From NCBI GenBank assembly GCA_006384855.1, contig VCJN01000779.1:248001-312000 (forward strand): DNA of 64,000 nt, given 5' to 3'. Below the pieces are notes generated by a model. It had not been told where the DNA came from. It did no database searches and worked only from the letters and a program-made list of their open reading frames with translations. The position numbers were made by a program, and so were the translations under genes. Shown here piece by piece: positions 51,878 through 62,400 of the stretch. The stretch comes from Tetraselmis striata (Eukaryota; Chlorophyta; Chlorodendrophyceae; Chlorodendrales; Chlorodendraceae). Position 1 is the stretch's first letter, and the number at the start of each line of letters is the position of its first letter.

Positions 51878-52936
51878 TCAGCGGAGCAGGTCGCGGTAGG
51901 CCGCCAGCTTGTCCTCCTCCGAGAAGCGCTCGGCGACGGACCGCCGCGCCGCGGCGCCCAGCTCCTCGCGCAGCGGCGCGCTGCACGCGAGCTGCTCCAG
52001 CAGGGTGGCGCACGCGTCGGCGTCGTCAAAGTCGTACAGCAGCCCGTCCACGCCCTCCGTGATCTCCTCGGGGATGCCGCCCACGCGGGTGGCGACGACG
52101 GGGCACCCGCAGTACATGGCCTCCATGACGGACAGGCAGCAGCTCTCCATGGGGGACCCGTGCAGGAACACGCGGCACGAGCGCATCAGCCGGACGACCT
52201 CGGAGTGCTCCACGGCCCCGGCGACCTCGATCCCGACCGGGTCCACCTCCCTGACGCGCCTCTCGAACTCGCGGTCGTACACGTGCCCCACCAGCATCAG
52301 GCGGTACTCCGGGTGCCTCTGGCGCAGCTTGAGCACCGCGTGGGCGAGGTGCAGCTGCCCCTTGTGCTTGGCGACGACGCCCACCGCCAGGATCAGGGGG
52401 CGCGTCCGGTCGGCGGGCGTGTCGTCGATCAGCCTCCGCTCGCCCGCCGACAGCCAGTTGTGGATGACCACGCGCGAGTTCCGGGGCGCGAACTCCGGGC
52501 CGTAGCTGTCGGCGGTGTATCCCGCGACGAACGCCAGGCGATCCAGCCCCGACAGGTGCTCGGGCTTCACCCACGAAAACGTCTCGTTCCGGACCTCGTG
52601 CACGAGGCCCACGATCCCGAAGCTCCCGCCGCTCGCGGCCTCTCCGACCTCGGCGCGGATCGAGCCCGCCAGCCGCGTGCAGATGACGGTGCTCAGGAGC
52701 AGCCGGACGCTGTCCCCTCGCTTCAGCAGGGCGCGGACCTGCGCCACCAGCTTCCGCCGGTCCACCAGGGCGATGCCCCGCTCCGGACAGGCCCCCTCGT
52801 GGAGGGCGCACAAGAACACGCGCCGGAACCAGCCCGCGCGGTGGAGCGCGACGGCGAGCTTCGCGCACAGGCGGGGGGCGCCCTCGCGCGCGTTGTTGTG
52901 GGACACCACGAAGACGTGCGGCCGGGGGTCGGACAT
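51878..52936 (-). CDS. GT4-family (GT-B) glycosyltransferase
   Basis: 352 aa from the ATG at 52936 (MSDPRPHVFVVSHNNAREG); the frame runs on upstream to a TTG, not used. The C-terminal half has LILAVGVVAKHKGQLHLAHA, VEHSEVVRLMRSCRVFL and SPMESCCLSVMEAMYCGCPV, the last being the E-x7-E motif of the GT4/GT1 retaining transferases that use nucleotide sugars. High GC, unlike the sulfotransferase end of the cluster. It ends the glycan cluster; the next gene is a modular surface protein. Confidence 0.85.
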   Translation of the reverse strand: MSDPRPHVFVVSHNNAREGAPRLCAKLAVALHRAGWFRRVFLCALHEGACPERGIALVDRRKLVAQVRALLKRGDSVRLLLSTVICTRLAGSIRAEVGEAASGGSFGIVGLVHEVRNETFSWVKPEHLSGLDRLAFVAGYTADSYGPEFAPRNSRVVIHNWLSAGERRLIDDTPADRTRPLILAVGVVAKHKGQLHLAHAVLKLRQRHPEYRLMLVGHVYDREFERRVREVDPVGIEVAGAVEHSEVVRLMRSCRVFLHGSPMESCCLSVMEAMYCGCPVVATRVGGIPEEITEGVDGLLYDFDDADACATLLEQLACSAPLREELGAAARRSVAERFSEEDKLAAYRDLLR

Positions 52937-53078
52937 CCTCGGCCCTCTGTATTTTGGGAGGAGCGACAAAAAGGCCGGCGCCGCGGGCGCGGGCGCGGGC
53001 GCGGAATAACTGTCCGGACGATCCAAGATCCGCGTCCGCGTTGGCGGGAAGGGCTCGGTCGGTCCGGGCGTGGGTGTG

Positions 53079-55922
53079 TCACGGGGCGTACCCGGAGGCG
53101 ATGACGAGAGCCTGCGCGGGCGTGATGAAGGAGCTGTACGCTTCCAGTCGGTTCACGCTCATGCGACCGGACGTTTGATTGCTGCCTTCGTTGCACAGCA
53201 TAGTCACGGCGCTCCCGACGGCGGGGGCCGAGCCAGCGGACACCGCCGGGTAGTCCGCGGCCTGCGCGTCCTGCACGCTCTCGTTGGTGTACACCAACGC
53301 AGCGCCCGAGCCGGTTGTGTACAGGTCGATGTACATGCGGTTTTGCCCCCGGTCGTAGCGGATGAACTTCATGTACCCGGTGCCGTTTCCCTGGAGCCCC
53401 AAATCGACAAACCCCGATCCCTGCGTTTGCGTTTCGTCGTTTTGCCCTCCGCGGTACTCGCAATAGTACCGCGCTACGATGGAATTGTCCAGCGTCAAAA
53501 TGTTGGCATTGTTGTTCCCGGTGTTTGTGCTCACGAACGCCGCGCTGTAGCCCGACGTGCCCATGGCGACGCTGGTGATCTGCGCGGTTCCCGGGCTTGA
53601 AGACGTGACGGCGTCGGGAACAGGAGCCGCGCCGAGAGCCGCGGAGAGCTGCGATCCGGTCATCACGCTCTGAAAGGTCTGCAGATTGCCCACCGCCATC
53701 ACGTTGGCGGACGGGTCGGTGATGGCCTCGATCACGAACCTCGACGTCAGTCCCGTGATGTCGTTCGGGGCGTAGGTGGTCGTCAGCGCGACGGTGCCCG
53801 CGGCGACCTCCGCCCCGGCGTCCGACACGATCGCGTAGTGGACGGTGTCGTTGTCCAGGTCGTAGGAGAGGCCGAACCCGGCGTACGTGCCCGCCACGGA
53901 GTTGTAGGCCGTGGAGACGGCGTTGGACGGCCCCAGCGACAGAGCGGCCGCGCCGGAGGGGGCGTTCACGACGGTCTGGAAGTAGTTGGCTCCGATCGAG
54001 GGAGACGTCTGCGCGCCGAACCGAATCGAGACCAGGCTCTGCGATCCCGTCATGAATCGGATGTGCACCTCCGTGTTGTGCGAGTTGTAGGATCCGGCCA
54101 GACGGGTGGTCGAAAAGTTGAACACCACCGTCACGCCGTTGAACGCGTAGTCGTCCGCGTCGAAGACCGAAAACAGCATGTTGTTCTGCGGGGAGCCGCT
54201 CATCTCCATTCGGTCGAGGTCCTCCCTGTACACCGCCGCCCTCTCGTCGTTCGCGGCCACGTTGGCGATGTTGATGGTCGTGGGATTGGCCTCGGCGGCG
54301 GCGTCCGTGCTCACCGTCGCGGCCGCCGTCGCCGCCGCGCCCGACGCGTTGCCCGCCGAGTCCGCGGCCGCCGACCGCACGTAGTACGCCGTGTCCGCCG
54401 CCAGGCCGGTCACCTCCACGCTCGCGTCCCCGACCGACGCCGCGCTCGCGCTGAGCGTCGTGCCCAGCGCCGCCCACGTCGCGACGTCCGCCGCCGAGCC
54501 GCTCGCCGGCGCCGTCGTGCCGCAGTACGCGGTGACGCTCGCGAGGCCGCTGCCCGCGTCCGACCAGCCGTCCAGTCCGGACACCGTGATGGCATCGGTC
54601 CCGCTCGCGGCCGCCGTCAGCGTCCCCGAGAATGCGGGCGGCGTCCGGTCCGACACGGCCTTGGCGCCGCCGGCGTTGATGGCGCTGCTGGCGTTGCCCG
54701 CCGCGTCCACCACCAGGATGTAGGCGTGCAGGTCCGGGGCGGCCTCCGTGATGGCCACCAGCCCGGACCCGTCGTGGTACTGGTCCGTGGACAGGGACAG
54801 CGCGCTGACGTCGAAGGTGCCGGGGGCCGAGGTGTACGCGTGGTCGAGCGCCTTGGCGCCGCTCTGCAGGTTCGCCCCGTCCGTGCCCGCGATCGCCTGC
54901 AGCGCCGCCGCGTCCAGCGCCGCGCTCGCCGACATGACGAGGAACGCGTCGATGGGGCCGTCCACGTTGTCCGCGACGGTGCCGGCGGTCGCCGAGAACG
55001 TGTAGTTCTCGCTCCCGGAGCCCTGCGCCGCGTCGAAGCCCGAGATGGTGGGGTCGGTGGCGTCCGGGGTCGCGGCGGAGCCGATCCGCACGGCGGCGGC
55101 CGCGTTGCCCGCCGCGTCCCGCGCGGCCACCCACAGGTAGTACGTGGTCGCGTCGTCGAGCGACTCGATGTTGTAGGTGGCGCCGATGCCCGGGGAGGCC
55201 AGCACGATGTCGGCGTTGCCCGCGTCGCCGATGCTGTCCACGGTGCCGTAGGTGATCGTGACCTCGTCGACGCCCACGCCGTCCGTGATGCCGTCCAGGC
55301 CCGCGACCTGGACGGAGCTGCTGGTGACCGTGCCGATCGCCACCGAGTCCAGGCCCGCGGGCGGCGTGCGGTCGGCGACCGCGAGCGCGGAGCTCGCGGC
55401 CGCCCCCTTCAGCGACGCGCCGTCCGCCGCGACGACGTACGCGTACACGGTGTCCCCCTCCGCCACGTCCGCGAACGACGCGCCGTCGTGCGCCCTGGCG
55501 GTCCCCAGGCTCGCGGCGTGGGCGGCGAGAGAGACCTCGTCGCCGCGGGCGTACCCCGTCACCCGGTGGTATCCGAAGTCGGTGTCCGCGACGCCCGCGG
55601 CCGCGAGGTCGTACGCGTTCTGCGCGGTCAGTCCGGACTGTGTGGACAGAACGAAGTAGATGTCCAGGTCGCCGTCGGCGTTGTCGGTGACGGTCCCGGA
55701 GGCGGGGCGGACCTCGTACGAGCCGGCCTGCTGCTGCACCGAAAAGGAGGAAACCGCGGGCGGCTGGAGGTCGGCGACCTGGACGGGGTCGCCCCGGACC
55801 ATGGTTATTTTGTTGTTTCCGTCCTCCACCAGGAGGAACGGGAGCACGGTGTCCCCCGGGGCGACCTCCGAGCCGTCGGCGTACACGGAGGAGGCCAGGC
55901 TCGGCACGGTGAAAAGGGGCAT
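53079..55922 (-). CDS. Modular beta-sandwich surface protein, 947 aa
   Basis: ATG at 55922 (MPLFTVPSLASSVYAD); the frame runs upstream only to a TTG. The first ~600 residues are four or five modules of about 110-130 aa carrying D-x-T-P-P/DRTPP linkers and VDAAGNAS-type strands, as in FN3- or cadherin-like bacterial and viral surface domains. The last ~340 residues are a different, beta-rich domain (NMLFSVFDADDYAFNGVTVV, YDLDNDTVHYAIVSDAG), possibly a LamG/concanavalin-like fold. No membrane segment or signal peptide. Probably a virion surface or fibre component; carbohydrate binding is possible. Confidence 0.68.
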   Translation of the reverse strand: MPLFTVPSLASSVYADGSEVAPGDTVLPFLLVEDGNNKITMVRGDPVQVADLQPPAVSSFSVQQQAGSYEVRPASGTVTDNADGDLDIYFVLSTQSGLTAQNAYDLAAAGVADTDFGYHRVTGYARGDEVSLAAHAASLGTARAHDGASFADVAEGDTVYAYVVAADGASLKGAAASSALAVADRTPPAGLDSVAIGTVTSSSVQVAGLDGITDGVGVDEVTITYGTVDSIGDAGNADIVLASPGIGATYNIESLDDATTYYLWVAARDAAGNAAAAVRIGSAATPDATDPTISGFDAAQGSGSENYTFSATAGTVADNVDGPIDAFLVMSASAALDAAALQAIAGTDGANLQSGAKALDHAYTSAPGTFDVSALSLSTDQYHDGSGLVAITEAAPDLHAYILVVDAAGNASSAINAGGAKAVSDRTPPAFSGTLTAAASGTDAITVSGLDGWSDAGSGLASVTAYCGTTAPASGSAADVATWAALGTTLSASAASVGDASVEVTGLAADTAYYVRSAAADSAGNASGAAATAAATVSTDAAAEANPTTINIANVAANDERAAVYREDLDRMEMSGSPQNNMLFSVFDADDYAFNGVTVVFNFSTTRLAGSYNSHNTEVHIRFMTGSQSLVSIRFGAQTSPSIGANYFQTVVNAPSGAAALSLGPSNAVSTAYNSVAGTYAGFGLSYDLDNDTVHYAIVSDAGAEVAAGTVALTTTYAPNDITGLTSRFVIEAITDPSANVMAVGNLQTFQSVMTGSQLSAALGAAPVPDAVTSSSPGTAQITSVAMGTSGYSAAFVSTNTGNNNANILTLDNSIVARYYCEYRGGQNDETQTQGSGFVDLGLQGNGTGYMKFIRYDRGQNRMYIDLYTTGSGAALVYTNESVQDAQAADYPAVSAGSAPAVGSAVTMLCNEGSNQTSGRMSVNRLEAYSSFITPAQALVIASGYAP

Positions 55923-55980
55923 TGGCGGCGCGTGTATGCTATTTTGGCAACATAAATATGACAATGGTTTTTTTGTCGAA

Positions 55981-56265
55981 TTACACGTCCCTGTACATCG
56001 CCACTAGCTCGGAGTTGATGCGGATGGCGTGGTCGAGCGCCATCGCGCTTTCCATCTTGTACCGGTCGCTGAGTCTCGGATCCGCCCGGATCGCGGCTTT
56101 GGTGTCGATCATCATGCGGCAGTAGTGGTCGGCGATGGCGCGAAGCTCCTCGAGGCTCGGCGGCGTGCAGCCGTAGATGCGGAGCGCGTTCGTGATCCTG
56201 AGCTCGGGGGCCACCTCCATGAAGCCGAGCTCGTTGGGGCTGACGTAGGGGCTGACGTAATCCAT
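55981..56265 (-). CDS. Hypothetical small protein, 94 aa
   Basis: ATG at 56265 (MDYVSPYVSPNELGFMEV). A mixed helical protein (LEELRAIADHYCRMMIDTKA), acidic, one CTPP and one Cys-Arg pair. A TATA-like site lies 74 bases upstream, which supports expression. Not recognised. Confidence 0.62.
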   Translation of the reverse strand: MDYVSPYVSPNELGFMEVAPELRITNALRIYGCTPPSLEELRAIADHYCRMMIDTKAAIRADPRLSDRYKMESAMALDHAIRINSELVAMYRDV

Positions 56266-56497
56266 GGTGTTGGTGTTGGTGTCGCTGTTGCTCTCGCTGT
56301 CGGTGTGTGTGAGTGTGCGTGCCGTTGCCGTCGCTGTGTATATATATGTCTGTGCGTGCCGCGCCGCCGGGGTGTCACCATCAATTTTTTCCGGTTCGAT
56401 GGAGAGGGGGGGTGGTGTCCGGGACGAGCGCGCCGTCCGGAGGGATCCATCTGCGACTCCGGCGCGCTCGCCCGTCGGCTGGATTCATTCGCCTACC
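56266..56497. other. 232-bp GT-rich spacer
   Basis: No gene seen; it holds a GTGTTGGTGTTGGTGTC-like run, the TATA-like site at 56339 and a GT-rich part. Confidence 0.6.
56339..56347 (-). promoter_or_regulatory. TATA-like site for the 94-aa gene
   Basis: TATATATAT, 74 bases before the ATG at 56265, in GC- and GT-rich DNA. Confidence 0.5.
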
Positions 56498-59400
56498 TCA
56501 CGGGTCGTACACCGCGGAGTTGATGACGTTGAACGTCCGGTTGTCGCCGCTCGTGACCACCACGCCCTGCCAGCTGTCGGGCAGGTGGCTGGTGGCGTGC
56601 GCGCGGACGCCGAACGGCACGTAGTAGAACCCGCTCTGCGCGACGCCGCCGCTGACGTGCATCCCGGCGAACGACGTGATAAAGGTGAGGACGAGCAGGG
56701 CCGACAGGCTGACGTCGTTGTGCGGCGAGGCGGCCTGCGCGGACACCGCCCCCCAGACGTCCCGCTCCGCGTCCCCGATCGCCTTGAGGAGGAGGCCCTT
56801 GACGGTGTCCGAGTGGGCGCCCGTGCTGCGGTTGACCTGCGCGTACAGCGACATGCGCATCAGCGTGTTGAAGGGGTTGTCCCGGTAGGCGGGGGACATG
56901 GCGGCGTCGTAGTGCCCCGCGTTCCGGAGGATGGTGTCGTGGTCGTTGGTGACCAGGCGGGGCAGGTCCCTGCGCAGAAAGTCGGTGATGTAGTGCGGGT
57001 GCAGCACCATGAGCGGCTCCAGGATGCCGAGCTCGTCGGAGAGCGAGGCGGTCGAGTGGTGGCGGACGACCTCGGGCGCCGCCGGCCCGTGGTACTTCAC
57101 GGACAGCCCCGAGTAGACGGCCGCCCAGCGGTCCCGGAGCGGGTACCGCAGCTCGTAGGTCGATTCGATGGCGCCGCGCAGCGCGGAGCGGCCGATGTAC
57201 ACGGTGAAGCTGGGGTCGGTGACCCGCTGGCCGTTGACGTCCAGCACGTCGGGAAAGCCGGCGGCGCCGGTGGCCCCGTCCACGGCGGCGACGGAGCACA
57301 GGTAGTCGGCGATGGCGGCGACGATGGGGTACCCCTTGGCGATGAGCCAGTCGCGGTCGTGCGTGGCGCGAAAGTAGTCCCACGCCGCGACGGCGACGAG
57401 CGCGCTGTTGAAGACGTAGCTGGCGGACGCGACGTCCCAGTAGGGCGCGGCGCCGTAGGACACCGCGTCCCCGACGTACGGGAAGCGCGCGCCCTCGTGC
57501 CCCTGCGCCGCCGCCAGCGTCTTGGCGGCCCGCAGCGAGTCGAAGCGGTGCTCCAGCATGGCGCGCACGGTCTTGGGGCGGAGGTAGATGAGGGCGGGGA
57601 TGACCCAGAGCTCCCGGTTCCAGAAGAGGTTTCCGTCCGCGTCGATGGAGGAGAGGTGCAGCGGGTTGAGCTCGGCCTCCCCGTGGTCGCGGACCGTCGC
57701 AAACAGCTGAAACTGCGCGAAGCGCAGGGCGCGCTTGACGCGGTAAAAGTCGCGCTCGTCGTCGGTGGCGAGCCCGGCCTTGGGCGACAGCGTCGCGCTC
57801 GTCTGCCACGTCTTGGCCCAGGCGGACACGTGGTCGGCCCGCAGCCGCACCGCCACGTCGTACGGGTTGTCGGATCCGGAGGAGCCGAGGGTCTGCAGGA
57901 GGAGCCGCGGCAGCTCGCGGGCGGGGTTCGGAAAGTCGGCGGAGCTCGCCTGCGCCGTGAGCGTGGCCCAGGAGTAGGTGGCGCCGGCGGCGAGGTCCCT
58001 GTAGAGGTGCGAGTCGAAGGCGCGCTCCAGGTTGCGAAAGGTGTTGAAGCCCGAGTGCTGCGCGTTGGACAGGCTGGCGCCGTCGAACAGGTACACGGTG
58101 GCGCAGGCGACGGTGTGCGAGCTGCCCCGCAGGCCGGCCTCGCCCTGAAACACGGGGACGGACGTGCCCGTGGAGGGGTGGTACACGGTGACCGAGTCGT
58201 ACCTGGCGCCGTCCATGCCCGCGCCGGCGGCCATCTCGTGGAAGACGCGCATCTCGGGCACGTCCGACCCCGGCGTGAGGCGGTACATGTTGAGCGTGCA
58301 GAAGGGCATCTGCCGCAGCGCGAGGACGTCCTGCTCGACGTCCAGCAGCGAGGAGGTGGGCGCGTGCACGAGGCGGCCCTCGTTCCGGACCACGCCCGTC
58401 TGCATGTCCAGGGTCTGGTTGCTGAGGGTGAAGGAGGCGGGCGACGCGCCGAGGGAGTGGTCGAACAGGCTGAGCGTGGAGGTGTCGAAGCCGCTGACGA
58501 CGTTGTTGGTGTAGCCGCCGTAGCTGTTGAAGTCGAAGCTGCCGCCGAGCGACACGTCGGTGACGCCCATGACGTCGTCCAGCCGCGTCCGGAAGGCGAT
58601 CTTGCCGTTGGCGACCTGCACGCCGCGGACGGGGGCGGAGTAGGTCGCGGTGCGGCGCCACGTGAGCGTGTAGGCGTTGTCGTACTCGACGCGGTCCAGA
58701 AAGTCCTCCGCGCGCAGCGTGTCAAAGTCCTCGAAGTCGTGGACGTTGCTGCCGGTCACCGCGTCCTGGGCCACGGCGACGAGGCGGTACCGCGTGTCGG
58801 GGAGCAGCCCGGTCACGGTCACCGAGAAGGGCGTGTCGGCGATCGAGGGGTGAAAGGCGCGCTCGTAGTCGGGGGCGGCCGCGACCTGCGCGACCACCGC
58901 GGCGTCGACGGGGTCGGCGTCCGCGAGCTCGAAGGCGCGCGCGCGGACGGTGACGCGGGAGTCGAGGTCCCGCACCAGCAGCTGCAGGGTGGCGCCGCCG
59001 GACGTGGCCGCGGCGGACCCGCTGACCACGCTCACCGACGGCGGCAGCGCGCTGGTGGTGAAGGCCGCGAACGCGCGGAACTGCTCGCCGCTCAGGTCGT
59101 CCACCGCGACCGCGACCGCGACGTAGTCGCGCTGGCTGGCGAGCGAGGAGAACGTGTGCCGCTCCGCGAGGAAGGACGCGTTGGAGCCGACCGCGTGCCC
59201 GGACGCCGCGGCGGCGTCGTACCAGCCGTCGACGGGCGTCCCGGCCGACGCCGCGTCCTGAAACACGTCGACGAAGAGGTCGAACGTGCCGTCCGGGAGG
59301 GCGGCCGTGAGGTCGACGGCCGCGGAGGAGGCGGTGACGGACGCGACGGACGCGGTCAGCGCCACCCGCGCGCGCGTGGTGAAGGGCGTCACCGAGAGGA

Positions 59401-62400
59401 AGGTCTGCGCCAGGCCGGCGTCCGCGGCCGAGAGCACGAGGTCGTACGCGGTGGCGGGCTCGAGGTTGGAGGCCGCGTAGGCGGCCGCGACCGCGTCGAC
59501 GCCCGCGTGGGTCTGGACCGCGGCGGCGGGGACCGCGGGGTTGGAGGCGGCGCCGGCGACGAGCCACGAGTAGTCGGCGTGGCCCGAGGGCACCACCGAC
59601 GCGACGAGGTCGGCCGAGTTGTGTCGCGCGGCGTCGGGGTCGCTGTAGGCGAGCGACACGTCGGCGTCCACCGTGGTGGTGGTCACGGCGGGCGCCGCGG
59701 CGAGGCCCACGTGCGGCTCCACGCGGAGGTAGAGGTTGCTGACGGCGTAGACCACGTCGTCGTCGCCGTCGTCCCGGACCGCCGCGCCGACCACCGCGAG
59801 CCGGTCCCCCGGGGTGAGGCCCTCGAACGCGGCGGGCTCCGAGGCCGCGGCGGTCCGGTCGGGGAAGAGGACCCTCGCGATCATGTTGGACGCCGAGCCG
59901 TCGAGGGCGGCCGCGACCAGGGCGTCGTCCACGGCCGTGCCGTACGGGAACAGCGCCACCGACGCGTCGTACCGCGGGGCGGAGTTGGGCTGCACGTCGA
60001 TGGTGGCCTTGAGCTCGCGCGCCAGCACCTCGTCGAGCGTGAACGACACGATCGGCCTCGAGTCGGTGGTGAACTCGTGGACCGCCGCCAGGGAGGCGGT
60101 GCCGTCCGGCGAGATGGCCACGGCGCCGAGGTGGTAGGTCCGCCCCTCCTCCAGCCCCGTCAGCCGAAGCGACAGGGTGCGGGGGCCCGTCCCGGGGGAC
60201 GCGACCGCGCGGGCGAGGGGGTCGGCGGCGACGACGGTCTCGTCGAGGCCCGTCGGGCTGTCGTAGGCGGCGTACCGCACCGTGAGGCTGGGGCCGTCGC
60301 GGTCGGCCACCAGCAGGTCGAACGACGCGGTGAAGCTGGTGACGGCCGAGGCGGTGACGACGGCGGTGGGCCGAAAGTCGGTGAGGAACGGCTGCTGCGC
60401 CCACTGCACGACCCCGCTCCCCTCGTCCACGGCGACCGCCACCGCGACGTAGTCGGTGTCGCCGGCGAGGTTGGAGTGCGAGTAGTCGAAGTTGACGGAG
60501 GTGGCGTCGACGTCGTTGGGAAAGTCCGTGAGCGTGCCGGGCACGACGCCCGAGCCGGCGTAGGCGAGGCCGGCGGCCGCGAGCGCCTCGGCGTCTCCCT
60601 GCGCGAAGGCGTCGGACGACACGGCGGTGAGGACGCGGAAGGGGCCGTCCATGTCGGCGCCGATCACGCTGAAGGCGACGGAGCGGTAGGACACGGCGTC
60701 GACGGCCACCTCCAGGTCGGGCAGCGCGGCGGTCTTGGCGACGATGGCCTCCTGGCTGAGCACGGCGTGGGTCCCCTCCTGCGCGGCCACCACCACGATG
60801 CCGTACCTCGTGTGCTCCAGCAGGCCCGTGAAGGCGGGCGAGATGTCGTTGGACCGGCCCGCGGGCACGATGAAGGTGGCTCCGTCGGAGGCGGGGGTGG
60901 CGGCGATGGCGTCCGGGTCGTAGACGACCGAGCTTCCCACCACGTACGGCGTGACGTGCACGAACAGGTCGTGCGTCTCCCCGGTCGAGGTGACGTCCGC
61001 GGTGAGGACGGTGTCGGTGAAGCTGCCGAGCGAGAGCGTGATCCGCGGCACCGGCATGGTGAAGAACGACGCGGACCGCGAGGTCACCAGCGCGCCGTCC
61101 TCCGTCTCCACGGCGACCACCGTGATGTGGTACTGCGTCTCGGGCAGGAGGTCGTAGCGCGCGACGTCGTTGGAGAAGGACGCCGTGTCGACGGCGACGA
61201 CGGCGTTCGGGTAGGCGGCGGACCCCAGCGCCAGCAGGTTGGACTGCGCGATGTAGGGCGGGTCGGTGTCGGCGGGGTGGATGGCCGCGTAGACGTTGAC
61301 GGTGTCGTCCGGGTCGACCACGCGGAAGGGCGCGATGGCGTCGAAAAAGTTGACCGTGGTCGCGCCGATGGTGATGACGGGCGCCTGCGCGGTGGCCACC
61401 ACCAGGACGTCGTAGCCGTACTCGTCCGGCTGGACGGCGGGCACCGCCTTGGAGACGGCGGCGTACTGCACGCCCTGCGTGAGCCCCGGCGCCTCGACGG
61501 TCGACGTGTACGTCCCGAACGTGGGGTAGCCGACGGCGGCGAGGTTGCCGAGGGGGTCGGCGCCGGAGGCGAGGAACGCCGCGATGTCCGCGGGCGTGTT
61601 GGGCACCACCGCCGTCGCCACGTCCACGCCGTCCATCTGGAACGAGTGCGTCGACTCCGCGGTCACGCCGGTGTACGTCCGGCCCGTCTGCGCCAGGGAG
61701 ACCGTCGGCGCCGCGTACGTCGTGAAGAGCCGCGTCGAGTCGGCCGTCACGTTGCTGGTCGTGCTGTCGACGGCGACGGCGACCACGCGGTACGCGGTCG
61801 CCGGGGCCAGGTTGCTGTGGGCCGACGACGCGGTCCGGGTCCCGGGCGGCAGCACCTCCTCGTAGAACTCCCCGGCGTAGGACCCGTCGACCAGCTCCCC
61901 CTGCACGTCGGCGGGCACCGCCGACAGCGGCACGACGGCCGCGCGCAGCGTCACGGCGCTGTCGGGGTCGGTCACCTGGAAGCTGAGGCTGGCCCGGGTG
62001 ACCCCCCTGTCCGCCGCCACCAGGTCGAACACCGGGTCCTGGGTGGTGGTCCCGGACGCCAGGATCGTGGTGATGTGCCCCTCGGACGCGTCGTAGCCGT
62101 GCACCGAGAAGGTGTAGCCGACCCCCGGCGTCAGGCCGCCGGCGCGCATGTCGGCGGTGGCGGTCGCCGCCCCGCCCGCGACGCCCAGCACGTCCGCGAC
62201 GCCCGGATCGTAGACGGCGTCCCGGACCTGGTCCTGCGCCTGCTCGACCGTGACGGCGTTGGAGTGCGCGACGACGTACAGGGTGTAGTCGGAGATGGAG
62301 GGCGGATCGGCGGATCCGTCCGGGAGGACGGTGATCCCTCCGGACGCGACGTGCAGCACCCCGGACGATTCGTCCAGATAGGTGACCGGGACGGACGGGT

